Of a stretch of DNA of 62,000 nucleotides, positions 28,401-40,191 are shown piece by piece (positions within the stretch are counted from its first letter, which is position 1; each line of letters begins with the position of its first letter). Position numbers and translations under genes: made by a program. A model generated the notes under the pieces. It was not told the DNA's origin. It saw only the letters and a list, made by a program, of their open reading frames with translations, and did not search any database. The DNA is from Lingula anatina. Lineage: Eukaryota; Brachiopoda; Lingulata; Lingulida; Lingulidae. The DNA is taken from the NCBI RefSeq assembly GCF_001039355.2, contig NW_019775823.1:20541-82540 (forward strand), in the 5' to 3' direction.

Positions 28401-31400
28401 GTAATGGAAGTCGTTGCACTGGAATCGGTTGTAGTTGTACTGTGGGTGAGTGTAGTTATACTGGAAATAGCGGTGGTGGGAGTTGTTGCACTTGTGATGG
28501 GAGCAGTTGTACTGGGATCGCTTGTAGTTGTACTACGGGTGGCTGTAGTGGCAGTAGCTGTGGTAGCACTGGAAGTAGTTGGTGGTATAGTGGACGTAGT
28601 TGTTGTGATGGTGTTAGAAGTAGTTTCTGGCGGAAGTGTTATGTTTTTAGCATCCTCGTTTGGACAACCTCCTTCTACCACCATGATATCGTCTATGGCA
28701 AGGTCACCAATGTGGTTTGTACCACGTTGAGCTTCGAACACTAGCTTGTAATTTTCGTTACTTCCAACCGGAAGTGGTACTCGGATTTCGTACCATGTAT
28801 TGCCAAAGTCACCTGAATAAGAAGAACCTGGGTAATTGAAAGTGTAAATTACAATACAATAAGCTTATTGGAAAATCTAAATCGGAGGGAAAACCGCCCT
28901 TTTTTCGAAGGATAAACACTATATCTGTCATAATAATGACAAGATTAGCATTTAGAGTGTTAAGATGATAGAGAAATGCATCATACATTCTTGTAGGTTG
29001 ATTTTCTCACCAGATTTCTGCCAGATGACTGGTCCGGGCACTTGCCTCATAAGATACACCCGTAACACACTATTGGCGATATATCCTCGCGAGTGAAAGA
29101 AGAAGACGAGGCAGGGAGAAGTCAGATTGTTTGACATCATGGGGGAAATAAGTGTGGCATTCGAAAGGGGGAATTTGCGTGACGCTTCCAAATACATGTA
29201 ATGACCTGGAAAAATAGAAACCAAAAACTGCATACTTCACCTATTTACCGGTATTGTACATGTATTGTATTGTACTGTGACCAAACTGTGCACATTCAAA
29301 TATTACACGCCTGCTTCTATAATCAACATTTGTATAAACATTATTATCCAAATTTAATTTTAATACAATGTAAATGCACATATATAAAAACGTGTACCAG
29401 TGAAGTCGGCATATGTATGATCTCCTGTGGGTCCAGTGCCTGAGGTCGCGGTGTACCCCTGGTGATACGTCCAATTAAAATTCTTCAGCCCATTCCCAAA
29501 CCCGCAAATACCGTCCTCGAACGTACACAGGAAATCTGAAAATTAGTGGACATTACATAGACAACTGATCATTGTAATGACCATCACGAATATCTTTTGA
29601 CCAAACATAATTATATCATCTTCTTGCAATAACGGAGCTATAAAACACTTGTTATTCACCTGTTAAGATAATACAATTCTAACGGTTCACGTAGTGGCAA
29701 ACCAGTCATATGGCATAATATAGCACACATACTTTTATGCCAAGTGGAAATTAGATAAAGCAACCTATTTACTCTTACTTAAAGTTAACACGTATATTTC
29801 ATCTATCGACAGTTTCGACCAAGATCACAAGCCACAGCAAAGTGGTTGAAAAGAGACAACTGTCACCCGATATGTGTATGACTATATGTAGTATATTTTA
29901 ACTGATTTATTCTAAAGGTAAACTCACCTGAACCACAGTAACCTGGTGTAAGAGTTATATCATCTACAGCAATATCTCCCAAAGCCCCACTCCCCCGGAC
30001 TCCCTCTATAACAAATCTTGTTGTCTCTGCCGGGACTGTCTGCGACGCCACGTGCCACTGGTCACCTTGGTCACCTTGAATAACATTAATTTATCTATCT
30101 ATTCATTTTAACCTATTCATTCATCTAATTATTTTTTTTATGTTATCTTTATTTTATCTGCATTTTAAAGGCCCTGTGTAGAAATTTTGTTTTGAGTTGC
30201 TTACATAAACGCATGAATTTCCGTGCCATTGACATGTATGACCTGAAAGTGTGTTAAAAACCCAAAGTGAAAAAAAGAGAAAATGTTTAAAAGCGCGCAT
30301 ACTGTACAAGGTGTGGTCGATAGAATTATGGTTGCCAGTATGTGTCACACCATTACTGAAACATTCATCTTTATACTCCAAATGACTGCCTCTTGGAAAC
30401 ATATTGAACCTCACCTGTTAAAGACCACATGACCTTTGATCTAGTAGAATTCCCTTCATTCTGACTGCTGATCTGCAGCGTGCCTACTGTTCTGCCATAC
30501 ATGTGGTATGCAAAACGAAGACACCTCGGTATATTAAGTGATATAAAAGATGGCGAGATCATCGATGCTTTGTACCCTGGTCCTTTCATTGACGCCTCTA
30601 TGAATATGTAGTAACCTAAAAAGGCAAACAATGGATCGGCAACTTAATATATTTTTTTTTCATATTGATATTTTCTGGGTGGTTGTTGATGTTGTTGATG
30701 TGAATGTGATGATGGTTGTTGATGTGAATTTCAGTATGTGCCACGGTATACTAACGTGCCTTATTTAGTATGTACAGTACATGCAGGATGCGTGTATAAC
30801 GCGATAAGAATTGGACAGCTCTATAAAAATAACTGCATATAAACAAACGCTGACAAATGTGCATGCCAATATAATGTTCAATGCCTACAAATGCATGCAC
30901 CAATACAGTTATGCGGGTTACTTTGGATGTATTGTCTTTGTTTACGTTGGCCATTTTATGACGCTGATTTATCATGATATCTTTTTGTTTGAGAGCACTA
31001 AGCTCCAATGGTTTTCGGATATATTTGTCCCATTATGTGATACCACCCCTGAGGGCATCGGTACGTGGAATTACCGTAACAACATTTACACTATACACCC
31101 GATGAATACATGACAAATAAAACTTCAATTTTAATTAAATTATTAATATATACCATTTTGCATTTTCCCATTTCACCAATAATTTTACTTAAACCCCACT
31201 TACACTGGACGGTGTCCTTTCTGCGTCCTTTGTGCGACCATGAAACTGGCATCGAGGTGGTCGTAGAAAGGAGGCAGAAGCATCGCTTTGGCTGCAGAAT
31301 GAATGCTCAATGATCGCCCAGTTGTCGGCACGTAAAGTATTTTTACTACCAAACGACCGTACTACTGGACGCAGAAAGGTCGCCGTCCAGTGTAAAGGGT

Positions 31401-31968
31401 GCATACATTACGACATATAAGATGATATTAAACACAATCAGATCATAAAGATACAATACAAATATTTATTGCCAAAGGTTTCCCAACCTGCACCAGTGGT
31501 ATGGTCGTGCTGAGGTCCTGTATCTCTCGATGGAGTACTTCCATTATTTCTAGTCCAGTTGAAATTATCGTCGGTGCTCTGCCGAAACCCGCAGAAAGGA
31601 TCCATATCCTCGTCAAAATCACATTGAAACTCGGGTGTTACACTGTTAGCGCTGCCATGTAGTGTGCATAACAGGGTAACTGGGAAATAAGATTTTTCAA
31701 ATTATTATGGAATTCAACAGGCTACCCTCGGTTTATTTTTTATTAATTTATTCATTTTAACAGACTGGAGGACCAAAACAGGAGGATACATTATCTTTTA
31801 CTTATTAGAAAATACCAGTATGGAATATACAGCTGTAAAACTGTGCTGGAGTAGAAATTAAACAGAATAACATGCATTGTACAATCGAAATAACAACCCC
31901 GAGGATTAGATTGAAAACTATTTGGCAAATGAAAATATCTTACCAAAAACAATCCAAAACATCTTCAT
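25454..31968 (-). CDS. Gene 3: two-MAM, mucin-stalk transmembrane receptor-like protein
   Basis: Exons: 31968-31944, 31679-31488, 30615-30415, 30074-29928, 29535-29398, 29205-29011, 28812-27532, 27229-27139, 25727-25454; in frame, 847 aa. The signal peptide starts MKMFWIVF and continues in exon 2. MAM1 (about 30-188) has QCDFDEDMDPFCGF, TPSRDTGPQHDHT, RCLRFAYHMYG and GDIAVDDITLTPGYC. MAM2 (189-349) has CTFEDGICGFG, HYMYLEASR and GDLAIDDIMVVEGGC, but HMYG is replaced by HSRG. The stalk (about 350-726) is dominated by Thr with TTTTDSS-like units. The membrane segment starts IASLAGGGGAFLLLL. The 90-residue tail holds FKNPLYSG and NNAYG, both NPxY-like. A second first exon at 33104-33044 would splice equally well to 31679. 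Confidence 0.83.
26114..26158. repeat. Perfect 20-bp inverted repeat with 5-base loop
   Basis: The arm ATTATAGTCAAATACACATG at 26114-26133 is exactly complementary to 26139-26158, separated by CATTC. It lies in the intron between the membrane and tail exons of gene 3. It may be a tiny transposon remnant or a hairpin; nothing shows expression. Confidence 0.9.
31199..31397. mobile_element. Small inverted-repeat transposon (MITE-like)
   Basis: About 30-base terminal inverted repeats, imperfect, begin TTACACTGGACGG on the left (31199-31228) and end CCGTCCAGTGTAA on the right (31367-31397). The roughly 140-base interior has no coding frame. It lies in the gene 3 intron between the first two MAM1 exons. 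A target-site duplication is not clear to me, so the superfamily is left open. Confidence 0.75.
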
Positions 31969-32122
31969 ATACTCGTAGAGTCCGTATTCGATGCCAGTAT
32001 ATGCTGTGACTTTTGCCAACGTCAATAAACTTTCCTTATGATGTCACGTTAATGAAATTATAATAACTGATGATAAGAAGCAACTCTCCGAAACATAATA
32101 ACATTTAAATGTCCCTCAATCA

Positions 32123-32208
32123 AGGCATGAGGTTAACGGTGAAGTGCTTGTTATGATATATATACGTATCTATTGTACTGAATATACCTGGTTTCTCAAC
32201 ACAATGCA
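32123..32208. repeat. Dispersed repeat, copy 1 (upstream of gene 3)
   Basis: It is near-identical to 34004-34085, sharing AGGCATGAGGTTAA and CCTGGTTTCTCAACACAATG. A shorter matching block (CATTTTCCCATTTCACCAA) sits at about 31158-31180 and 33938-33957. Both copies flank candidate first exons of gene 3. Confidence 0.8.
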
Positions 32209-33043
32209 ACGTATTATTGTAATGATGGGAGCTTTTTTGATTAAAAGCTTATTTAGAAGAAATAATAAGAACAGATTATATCTGAAATATAAAGTAAGTT
32301 TATTTTATTTGGGCTTCTTTTGATATTTTTTTCAAACCAGTTAATTGTCAAACATGGGGCTTATTTTCAGACATATCCACAGGTATTACTGCAATATGAC
32401 CCTGCTGATATACATATCTACAGTTCTAAAATGCAAATACCTTTCAGACACCGTCTGATAAGATATTCATAATTATATGTATACAGTGGTGAAAATATCA
32501 CAAAACGTGTGTACAGAACATGTCCCACTCAACTTGAATGTACAGATAGCGGATGTGACGTCATGCCGACTGTGAGAATTTCTCCACAACTCGCCACTGA
32601 CAGGCAAACTGCATCGTTTAAAACAACGTTGGTATGATCCTCTGCATTTAGTTGAAATCGTCTTCGGTTAAAAACAACGTATCATTTTCACTCATCTTTG
32701 CACTGCTTCTGTACCGAGCTGCCGGACCGAGGGGAAAATCTTAGCACGTAAGCAGTACCGCAAGTCCTGTGAGGTATATAACGCGCGCCCATCAATAAAT
32801 ATACACATAATTATGAACGATATCGTATGATTACATTCTACTAAAAAATAGGAAAATGCCATTGAATTATATTATAGGGATAACAACTGGGATAACCTTC
32901 TGTGTATGTTTACTTTTCACTTTTCACTTCAAATATAACTAAATTTGGACAAATTTTACTTTAATGAAACTTATTTTTGATGCCTATTAAATTGATGGCA
33001 TAACAGCAATAAGGGTAATGTAAAGTAATTTTAAAACACTTAC

Positions 33044-33104
33044 CAAGAAGACCTACAGCCGCCATCAGACAACCAATAATTCTTTGATCCGCGCTGACCG
33101 TCAT
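33044..33104 (-). CDS. Alternative or orphan first exon for gene 3
   Basis: ATG at 33104 opens 61 bases encoding MTVSADQRIIGCLMAAVGLL and ends at a GTAAGT donor in phase 1. It is the same length as, and clearly homologous to, the first exon of gene 5 (48525-48465, MTDRTVRRLFSCLMATAGLL). Joining it to the acceptor at 31679 keeps frame and gives 859 aa. It could be the ancestral first exon of gene 3 with the exon at 31968 as a newer alternative, or a duplicated promoter with no gene of its own. Confidence 0.6.
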
Positions 33105-33300
33105 CGCTGTGTTTGTTTTGTACTGGGGATGTTAATTGTAACGAGAATTCAGGAAATAAAAACACCAGCAAGTTAGAAGAATGCTGCTAGGGCGTTTCAT
33201 TTACAATGCACCTCCCCTCTGCAAGATGACGCGTGACTTTTGATCATAGCTAGGGGCGGTTTGTTAATTGTTGTGACTAAAATAACCTCATTGCAGTCAT
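33105..33300 (-). promoter_or_regulatory. Duplicated promoter block upstream of the alternative gene 3 first exon
   Basis: This block aligns to 48526-48715 upstream of gene 5. Shared islands include ACGAGAATTCAGGAAAT followed by AAAACACCAGCA, and GACTTTTGATC with GGTTTGTTAATTG nearby. Conservation between paralogous flanks suggests regulatory sequence or simply recent duplication. Confidence 0.5.
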
Positions 33301-35671
33301 ATTAAATGTTGTTAAAGCAAAAGCTCGCTTTAACATTCACAGTCTCGTATAATGAACAAATCACAATAAATAGTTTTTAGTTTTGGTTACCATGAGAGAG
33401 TGACCGCCCCGTTCTACCTTTACAAATAAGCACATTAATCCAAACTAGGGTTGAAGATTACAATGGCATATATACATTCAGATAGATTTAACAGGATTAA
33501 TTACGCTTACGTGATTCCAGTATTTGAAGACACAGAAATTTTGTGTTCTTTTAACAGATATGGTATGAAATAATTCACGCTCCCTTCTCCAAACGCGATC
33601 CCAACTAAGTTTCAGTCAAAGAGGTTTCTATATTTACTATATCTTACTATTTACACATATGACAAGATGACGAGATATATATATGTGTTAAGGCGTTCGT
33701 ATGTGACTCTTATCAGGGATATGGCGTGCACATGGTTACAGTGTTTGCCTAGCAAACGAACAACTAAGGTTGGAAAAATCAAAGGGACCATTCAGAATGA
33801 AAAGAGCCGAGTGATAGTAAGTCCGCAACCTCAATATGGCGGACCTACATGAAAGGAATACCGCTTAACCCTGTAATGGTCTTTCTGCCTCTCACACGCC
33901 TCCCCACGCTGAAAACTATATGAATATACCGTTTTTGCATTTTCCCATTTCACCAAAAATTAAACTAAGGGTGTGTTAGATAATACTAAACACTTTTAAA
34001 TCTAGGCATGAGGTTAATGGTGAAGTGCAAGTTATGATATATGTGTCCATTGTACTAAATATACCTGGTTTCTCAACACAATGCAGCCTACTAGTGTAAG
34101 AACTACAGAGGCCTCTATCGACAAGAGGGAAACTACACCAGACTTGATTAGTTAAGATATTCTATACTGATCACCCTTTGTGTTAATGCAGTATAACCTG
34201 ATAAACTGGATTCCATCGATTAAAAAGAGTACAAAGACGCTAGGCAGTGCTTCTTTTCTATACGTTAATTGGGCAAAGTATTATTAAATGCGTCTTATCC
34301 GTGTATTCATTTTGCAAAACAATCAGTTACCAATACCAATGCAAAATTAAATTACATTGACACCGCGTCCACAGTGAATCTGTGTCTTTTCAAGATGGAG
34401 TACTCTTAATGACGACACGAAATCAAGGCTGGCGGTGTTATTGAATTGTTTTGAGAAGCCACATTAAATTGTGTCGTTTTAAAAAAGACATTTTATAGAA
34501 AGCCAGATTACCATCGAAAATATACCCTCTAGGTCCTTTGCGGATCCTCTGGCACATGGATCCACTTACCGATAAAATATATTTTAAGACAAGGTTATCA
34601 ACGCCTTAAGCTTTTTTCAATCTCCACAATTAAATTTACGACTAGTTCTTCACGCTTGTTTGTACCGGCCTCGGTCTGGCAAAGGGCAAATTTATCACTA
34701 ATTAGCTATAGACCATACCTGTAGCTCAGGAAACATCAAGATAAAATTGTTTTACTGTTTTACTGAGATTTTGCCCCAAAATATTCCGATTACAAATGTA
34801 TATGCTCATAACCTAACACCCGATAACACAGGAAGGATGACTTGACAAAGACAGCATTTTATTTAGATCGTTCCTTCGTCAGTTATTGTGAAATATACAA
34901 ATAATAACAAAAGTAATCATATAATAGGCATGTCTTTATTAATGGTAACATTTTAAAATCTGATGCATTCGCCCGAGATTCCTTTTTATTCTTACCCCCA
35001 CCCCATTTAACATGCCAACTACAGCATATTCCTGTTAGTACAATAATTAAAAAATGATCACTTTATTTTATTGAACAAGAAGACAAGAAATACAAAATAT
35101 GTCAACATTATGAACGTAAAAGAGATATAAAAAGCAGTTTAAATGCCCGGGCATACATCTCTGTTATCATCTGCACTATACTGTATAAAGTTTAAATAAC
35201 CGCACAGTTGACAAACAATGTGACAAATTTTGCCAAATCAATGTTAGACAGAATGTTCAGATAGATCAAATTCTCAAATAACGGAAGCAAATGCCAGCAA
35301 AGATGTGCTTCTGTTATTCTGTTTAAATATACAAAATCAGCAGCAGCCTTATTAAAGATATTATGCGTTTAAGTAAAAAAGCGGGAAAAATGCTGTTGTC
35401 TATGGGCACTGGAAACTTGTATAGCTTTATAGGTCCAGTCAAAATTTGCAGACAAGAATCAACCGTTACTTGCACCAGGGATAACATTCTACATTTAAAT
35501 TGCGTTGATAAGCCAGGACAGTTCTCAAAACGCCATGAAAAATATTTCATTCGTGGCCGTTACAACTCTGTGTAAAAACGTCGACACACACGTTGAGCAG
35601 CACTACGTCTCTGCCGACTACTAAAGGCCCAGCTATGCAATTACGTGTAGATCCACCTGTATGTGCAACAG
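33301..35671. other. Intergenic region between gene 3 flank and gene 4
   Basis: About 33560-33740 also aligns to 48900-49095, extending the duplicated block (shared GTTTCAGTCAAAGA and GGTTACAGTGTTTG-like ends). A dispersed repeat copy lies at 34004-34085. AT-rich DNA follows to the gene 4 stop. No other exon is supported. Confidence 0.5.
34004..34085. repeat. Dispersed repeat, copy 2
   Basis: It matches 32123-32208 with few substitutions. Confidence 0.8.
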
Positions 35672-38600
35672 TTAATTGTAAACCGGATTAGACCATCGTA
35701 TTTTCGCTATTGGACTGTTAAACGGCTGCTGCTGTATTCCTCGGAGTTGTTCAGTATCAGAGTAAACCTGATTGTTGTATATTGTAGAAACCGAAGCAGT
35801 GCTCGATCTCTGGCTCTCAATACTGTTGCAGCGTTTAATAAGGATGTTCTCTTTGTCCGAAGCTCGGCGAGTTTGCTGTCTCTTTTGACGTATCCTGGAA
35901 CAGGTAAAACCAGATAATTTAGTTTGCATGTCTATTTACAATTTCATTACGAGTAAATGAAAATAAAACTCTTTGATTATATCTGGTATTGCATATGCAT
36001 TAACTTTACGAGTTTTCAATCTAAAAGCAGTGTAGATAAAAAACCCACAGTTTTTGGTCAGATAAATAACTTTCATTTTACAAACACCACATAAAAGAAG
36101 CAATGAAATACAATGTCAGTCCTGTTCTTCCTCTAAGTTTTCATCAGTAGTAAATTCTACATTAAGAGTCTCTACTGCATTGAGCTAAAGGTCTTCTTTT
36201 ATTCACCTACCTTCTCCTGCAGATGCACCCTAATACCACCAGGATGATGAGGAAGAGCGCTGTGCCGGCTCCGATTATAATAGTATACGTCATATTCTCT
36301 GAAATGATATATAGAAATAAAGGTCGACATTTTCGACGAAGACCAGTGTTAAGATAAGCTTGAAATCCTATACATGTATATCATTTGTATATAAATCAGC
36401 CAAATGTATATAAATCAGCCAAAAATCAGCCAAAAAGCACACAATGCGTGTGCACGTTTCTAAGTCCACCACATCACAGTGTCTAAATGACCAAATATTT
36501 TACCTTTTAAAAACTCTAACACGGTGCTTCCAAAAGACTTCTCGGCATTTTGCGTAGTTGATTGTTGGTGGGTTTTGGTCACACAAGGAGGCGTTGTCCC
36601 TCCAGACTGAGTATGAGACACAAATGTTACGGTTGGTTTAATTTTCTTGATTGTGTTAGAGAAGCTTGGATGCATTGCGAAGTGCGTGGTCCAGCGTGGT
36701 TCTGACGTCGTTGTCAATTGCTTGTTTTTAACAAAAGAGTCTGTTGTCTCAGCACTACTTTTTGTTGTGGCTACCTCCAAAGACATCGCTGTTTTTAACC
36801 ACGGCTTTGGTGATGTATCCATATTATCTTCATCTACGGCAGCCGTTGATGGTGTTGTCACACCACGAGTTGAAATCATTCGTGATAACGTGTTTGATTC
36901 CTGCAATGTACTGGTTGTCTCATTGTTTAAATATTCTTTTGATGACACTTTTGGTGCAGATGAAGTTACATGTGACTTAACAGAAAACGTGCCTCTTGTC
37001 GTTGTCAATGGCAAGGTGACTTCCTTTACACTTGACGTTGAAGAAAACGCGATTTTATTCGCAGCAGTTGCATTAAGCCTGTCGTTTATGTCTTCTTCAG
37101 AATTAGACGTCAATGTTTTTGTGTCTGTGTCTGATATTGATGAGTAGGTCGCAGTTTCAACGTCTAATGTATCCAGTGCTGATACTGTAGTTGTCTCAAT
37201 TGTTGCAGTTGGTGACGCTGAAGCATAGCGAGCGTCAGTTGTTGTTGTGAATGATTTCTCATCTCCGATCATTGTTCCAGCTAATGTTGTGATTATTGAG
37301 TTCGTTAATGTTGACGCCGATTGTGCTGCAGGATCTTCTGTTGATACGGTGTCAGTTGCCTTTATATTGAAAAGTGTTGGTCCTACGGTTGTATCAGCAG
37401 CACCAGATGTCATTGGTGAGACACTGCTTAAGGCTGTTGAGGGGTCTGATGCAGTTGATCTTGAATCAATTGCCTTAGTAGTTTCAGTTGTACGCAACGG
37501 AGTAGATGTTTGTGCTCTAGTTGGTGCTGTCAAGGTTGAAGTGGGTGTTGCTGGCATAGTTGTCGTCGAATCGTATGCTGCTGTTGAACTCGGTGTTGTT
37601 GAATCGTCTACTGCTGTTGAAGTAGGTGTTGTTGAATCATCTACTGCTGCTGAAGTAGGTGTTGTTGAATTGTATACTGCTTTTGAACTAGGTGTTGTTG
37701 AATCATCTACTGCTGCTGAAGTAGGTGTTGTTGAATTGTATACTGCTTTTGAACTAGGTGTTGTTGAATCGTATACTGCTGTTGAACTAGGTGTTGTTAA
37801 ATCGTATACTGTTGTTGAAGTGGGTGTTGTTGAATCGTCTACTGCTTTTGAACTAGGTCTTGTTGAATCGTATACTGCTGTTGAAGTAGGTGTTGTTGAA
37901 TCATCTACTGTTGTTGAAGTAGGTATTGATGAACCGTCTACTGCTGTTGAAGTAGGTGTTGTTGAATCGTCTACTGCTGTTGAACTAGGTGTTGTTGAAT
38001 CGTCTACTGCTGCTGAAGTAGGTGTTGTTGAATTGTATACTGCTGTTGAAGTAGGTGTTGTTGAATCGTATACTGCTGTTGAACTAGGTGTTGTTGAATC
38101 GTCTACTGCTGTTGAACTAGGTGTTGTTGAATCGTATACTGCTGTTGAACTAGGTGTTGTTGAATCGTATACTGCTGTTGAAGTAAGTGTTGTTGAATCG
38201 TCTATTGCTGTTGAACTAGGTGTTGTTGAATCGTCTACTGCTGCTGAAGTAGGTGTTGTTGAAGCGGGTGCTGTTGAAGTAGGTGTTGTTGAAGTGGCTG
38301 CTGCTGCAGTAGGAGTTGTTGAAGGGAATGCTGTTGACAAAGGTGTTGTTGAATCGACTGTTGTTAACTTAGCTGTTGCTGAAGCGGCTGTTGTCGACGT
38401 AGTTATTGTTGATGCAGTTGATGACGTAGGCGCTGTTGAAGTGACTGTTTTAGACAAAGTTGTGGTTAAAGCGGCCTTTGTTATCGTAGTTGGCGTTGAC
38501 GCAGCAGTTGTTAAGGTAGTTGTCTTTGAAGCGGTCGTTTTCGCCTTAGGTGTTGCTGAGGTGGCTGCAGTTGACGGTGTTGTTGAAGCAAATGCTTTTG

Positions 38601-40130
38601 ATGTAGTTGTTGTTGAGGAGGTTTTAGTCAACATAGTTGTTGTTGCAGGAGGCATTGTGATGTTTACCAGGGGGCGCTGATTGTCTGCGCAGACGCCGTT
38701 AACAACGATGACGTCATCAAGGGCGATATCGCCTATGGAACTTGTACCCCGCACAGCTTGGAAAAGGATAGCTGTTGAGTTTTCTGGGAGATCTACTCTT
38801 GCCTCGTGCCAGACATTTTCATGATTCCCTACAGAAGGAAATCACACATTTATTTATTTATGTTTTTCGTTGACTCCTGTGCGATGATGATAAAAGAGCT
38901 GACGTTAAAAATTCAGTAATGTTACATTTAATGAAGGTTCGAATCACCATACCTTATGTTTTCGAGTCTTTTCAAAGTGGTTTACTGTTTATTATTTTAT
39001 GTAGTTGCCTCGAATTAAATGTATTATCCTGGCCAAAATCATATATGTGTGTGTGTGTGCGTGTGTGTGTGTGTGTGTGTTTCGAAAACTAATTGGTGCT
39101 GAAAACCAATTTCGATTCGATTCGAAGCCGTAACACTTGGTTACAGAAAAACTGGAATGCAGCCACAGTTAATATCACTGTAAAAGTTGAACATTTTGCC
39201 CAATTTTTTTACATATGTGAAGTGGACCTACATATTTTGGAGGGAGTTGATCAAATTTTATTCAGTCAATGTACATGTACGATTTATGTTGTAAACTTGG
39301 ACGATAGATCTTGACCAACTAGAAGTATTTTACCTTTTTTTTGTAACGTGCAGGGCCATGCAAAATGTCTCCAATTTTTATTCTTATTTTCTAACATACC
39401 TGATTGTTTCCACAGCAGGGTTTCGTCGGACGGACTGTCATCTTTCAAAACAAACACGCGTAGACAGCCTACTAAATTACCCCACATATGATAGAAGAAT
39501 ACAGCACATTTCAACGGCATTGGTGGATTCAACTCCAATTTGAGGGACGCCGTTGTATCGGGCATTTTACCACTAGCCTCCAGGTAAATATACCGACCTA
39601 AACCAATGAAAGCACATACAATCAGATAATTGCTCAACAATGAACAGTGGTAACATTTTTGTTGTTGTTGTTGTTGTTGTTGTTGTTGGAGCTAAAAACA
39701 CTGAGGACTAAATTCCCGTTTTGATTCTGAAAAAAATAAAATAAAAAACAGAACGCTATTATAATATCTCCGCCAATAAAGGTGAAATCTCCCAAAAAAA
39801 AATAATGCTTTAGGTTTTGATTGTTTGTTTGATAAGTTTTCATCAAACATACCATACAAACAATTGCCGCCATAACCAAACGGTTCTTTTGATGAAACTC
39901 AGATATATCTCGTTGCTAGCAGATGATAATTATTAGGAAATAACAAAGCTAACCTAATGTAACGTCCTCATTACAGCAGCAGCATGTTGTAGAGCATATA
40001 TATGCGTTTACTTTCCAAACCCGATTGAGGGTCGAAATGGCAAGTCTCATATGTAGAAAATACATTGACCTCTCTTGAATAGTTCTATTTTTTACCATAT
40101 ATTTTTCATGGTTATACTCATTATGTAGCC

Positions 40131-40191
<61 letters not shown>

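Noticed and set aside
28020-28730. Plus-strand open frames opposite the gene 3 stalk, including a Cys/Gly-rich one
   Set aside because: Same compositional artefact of the Thr-rich exon on the other strand.
37560-38260. Possible CRISPR-like array (regular short repeats)
   Set aside because: Repeats are contiguous, coding and without spacers, inside a eukaryotic mucin exon.
37247-38680. Long plus-strand open frame (477 codons) opposite the gene 4 stalk
   Set aside because: It is the complement of a Thr/Ser repeat exon whose codons rarely give stops in reverse; the Val/Glu-rich product has no start context, domain or splice support. The minus frame joins MAM and membrane exons in phase.
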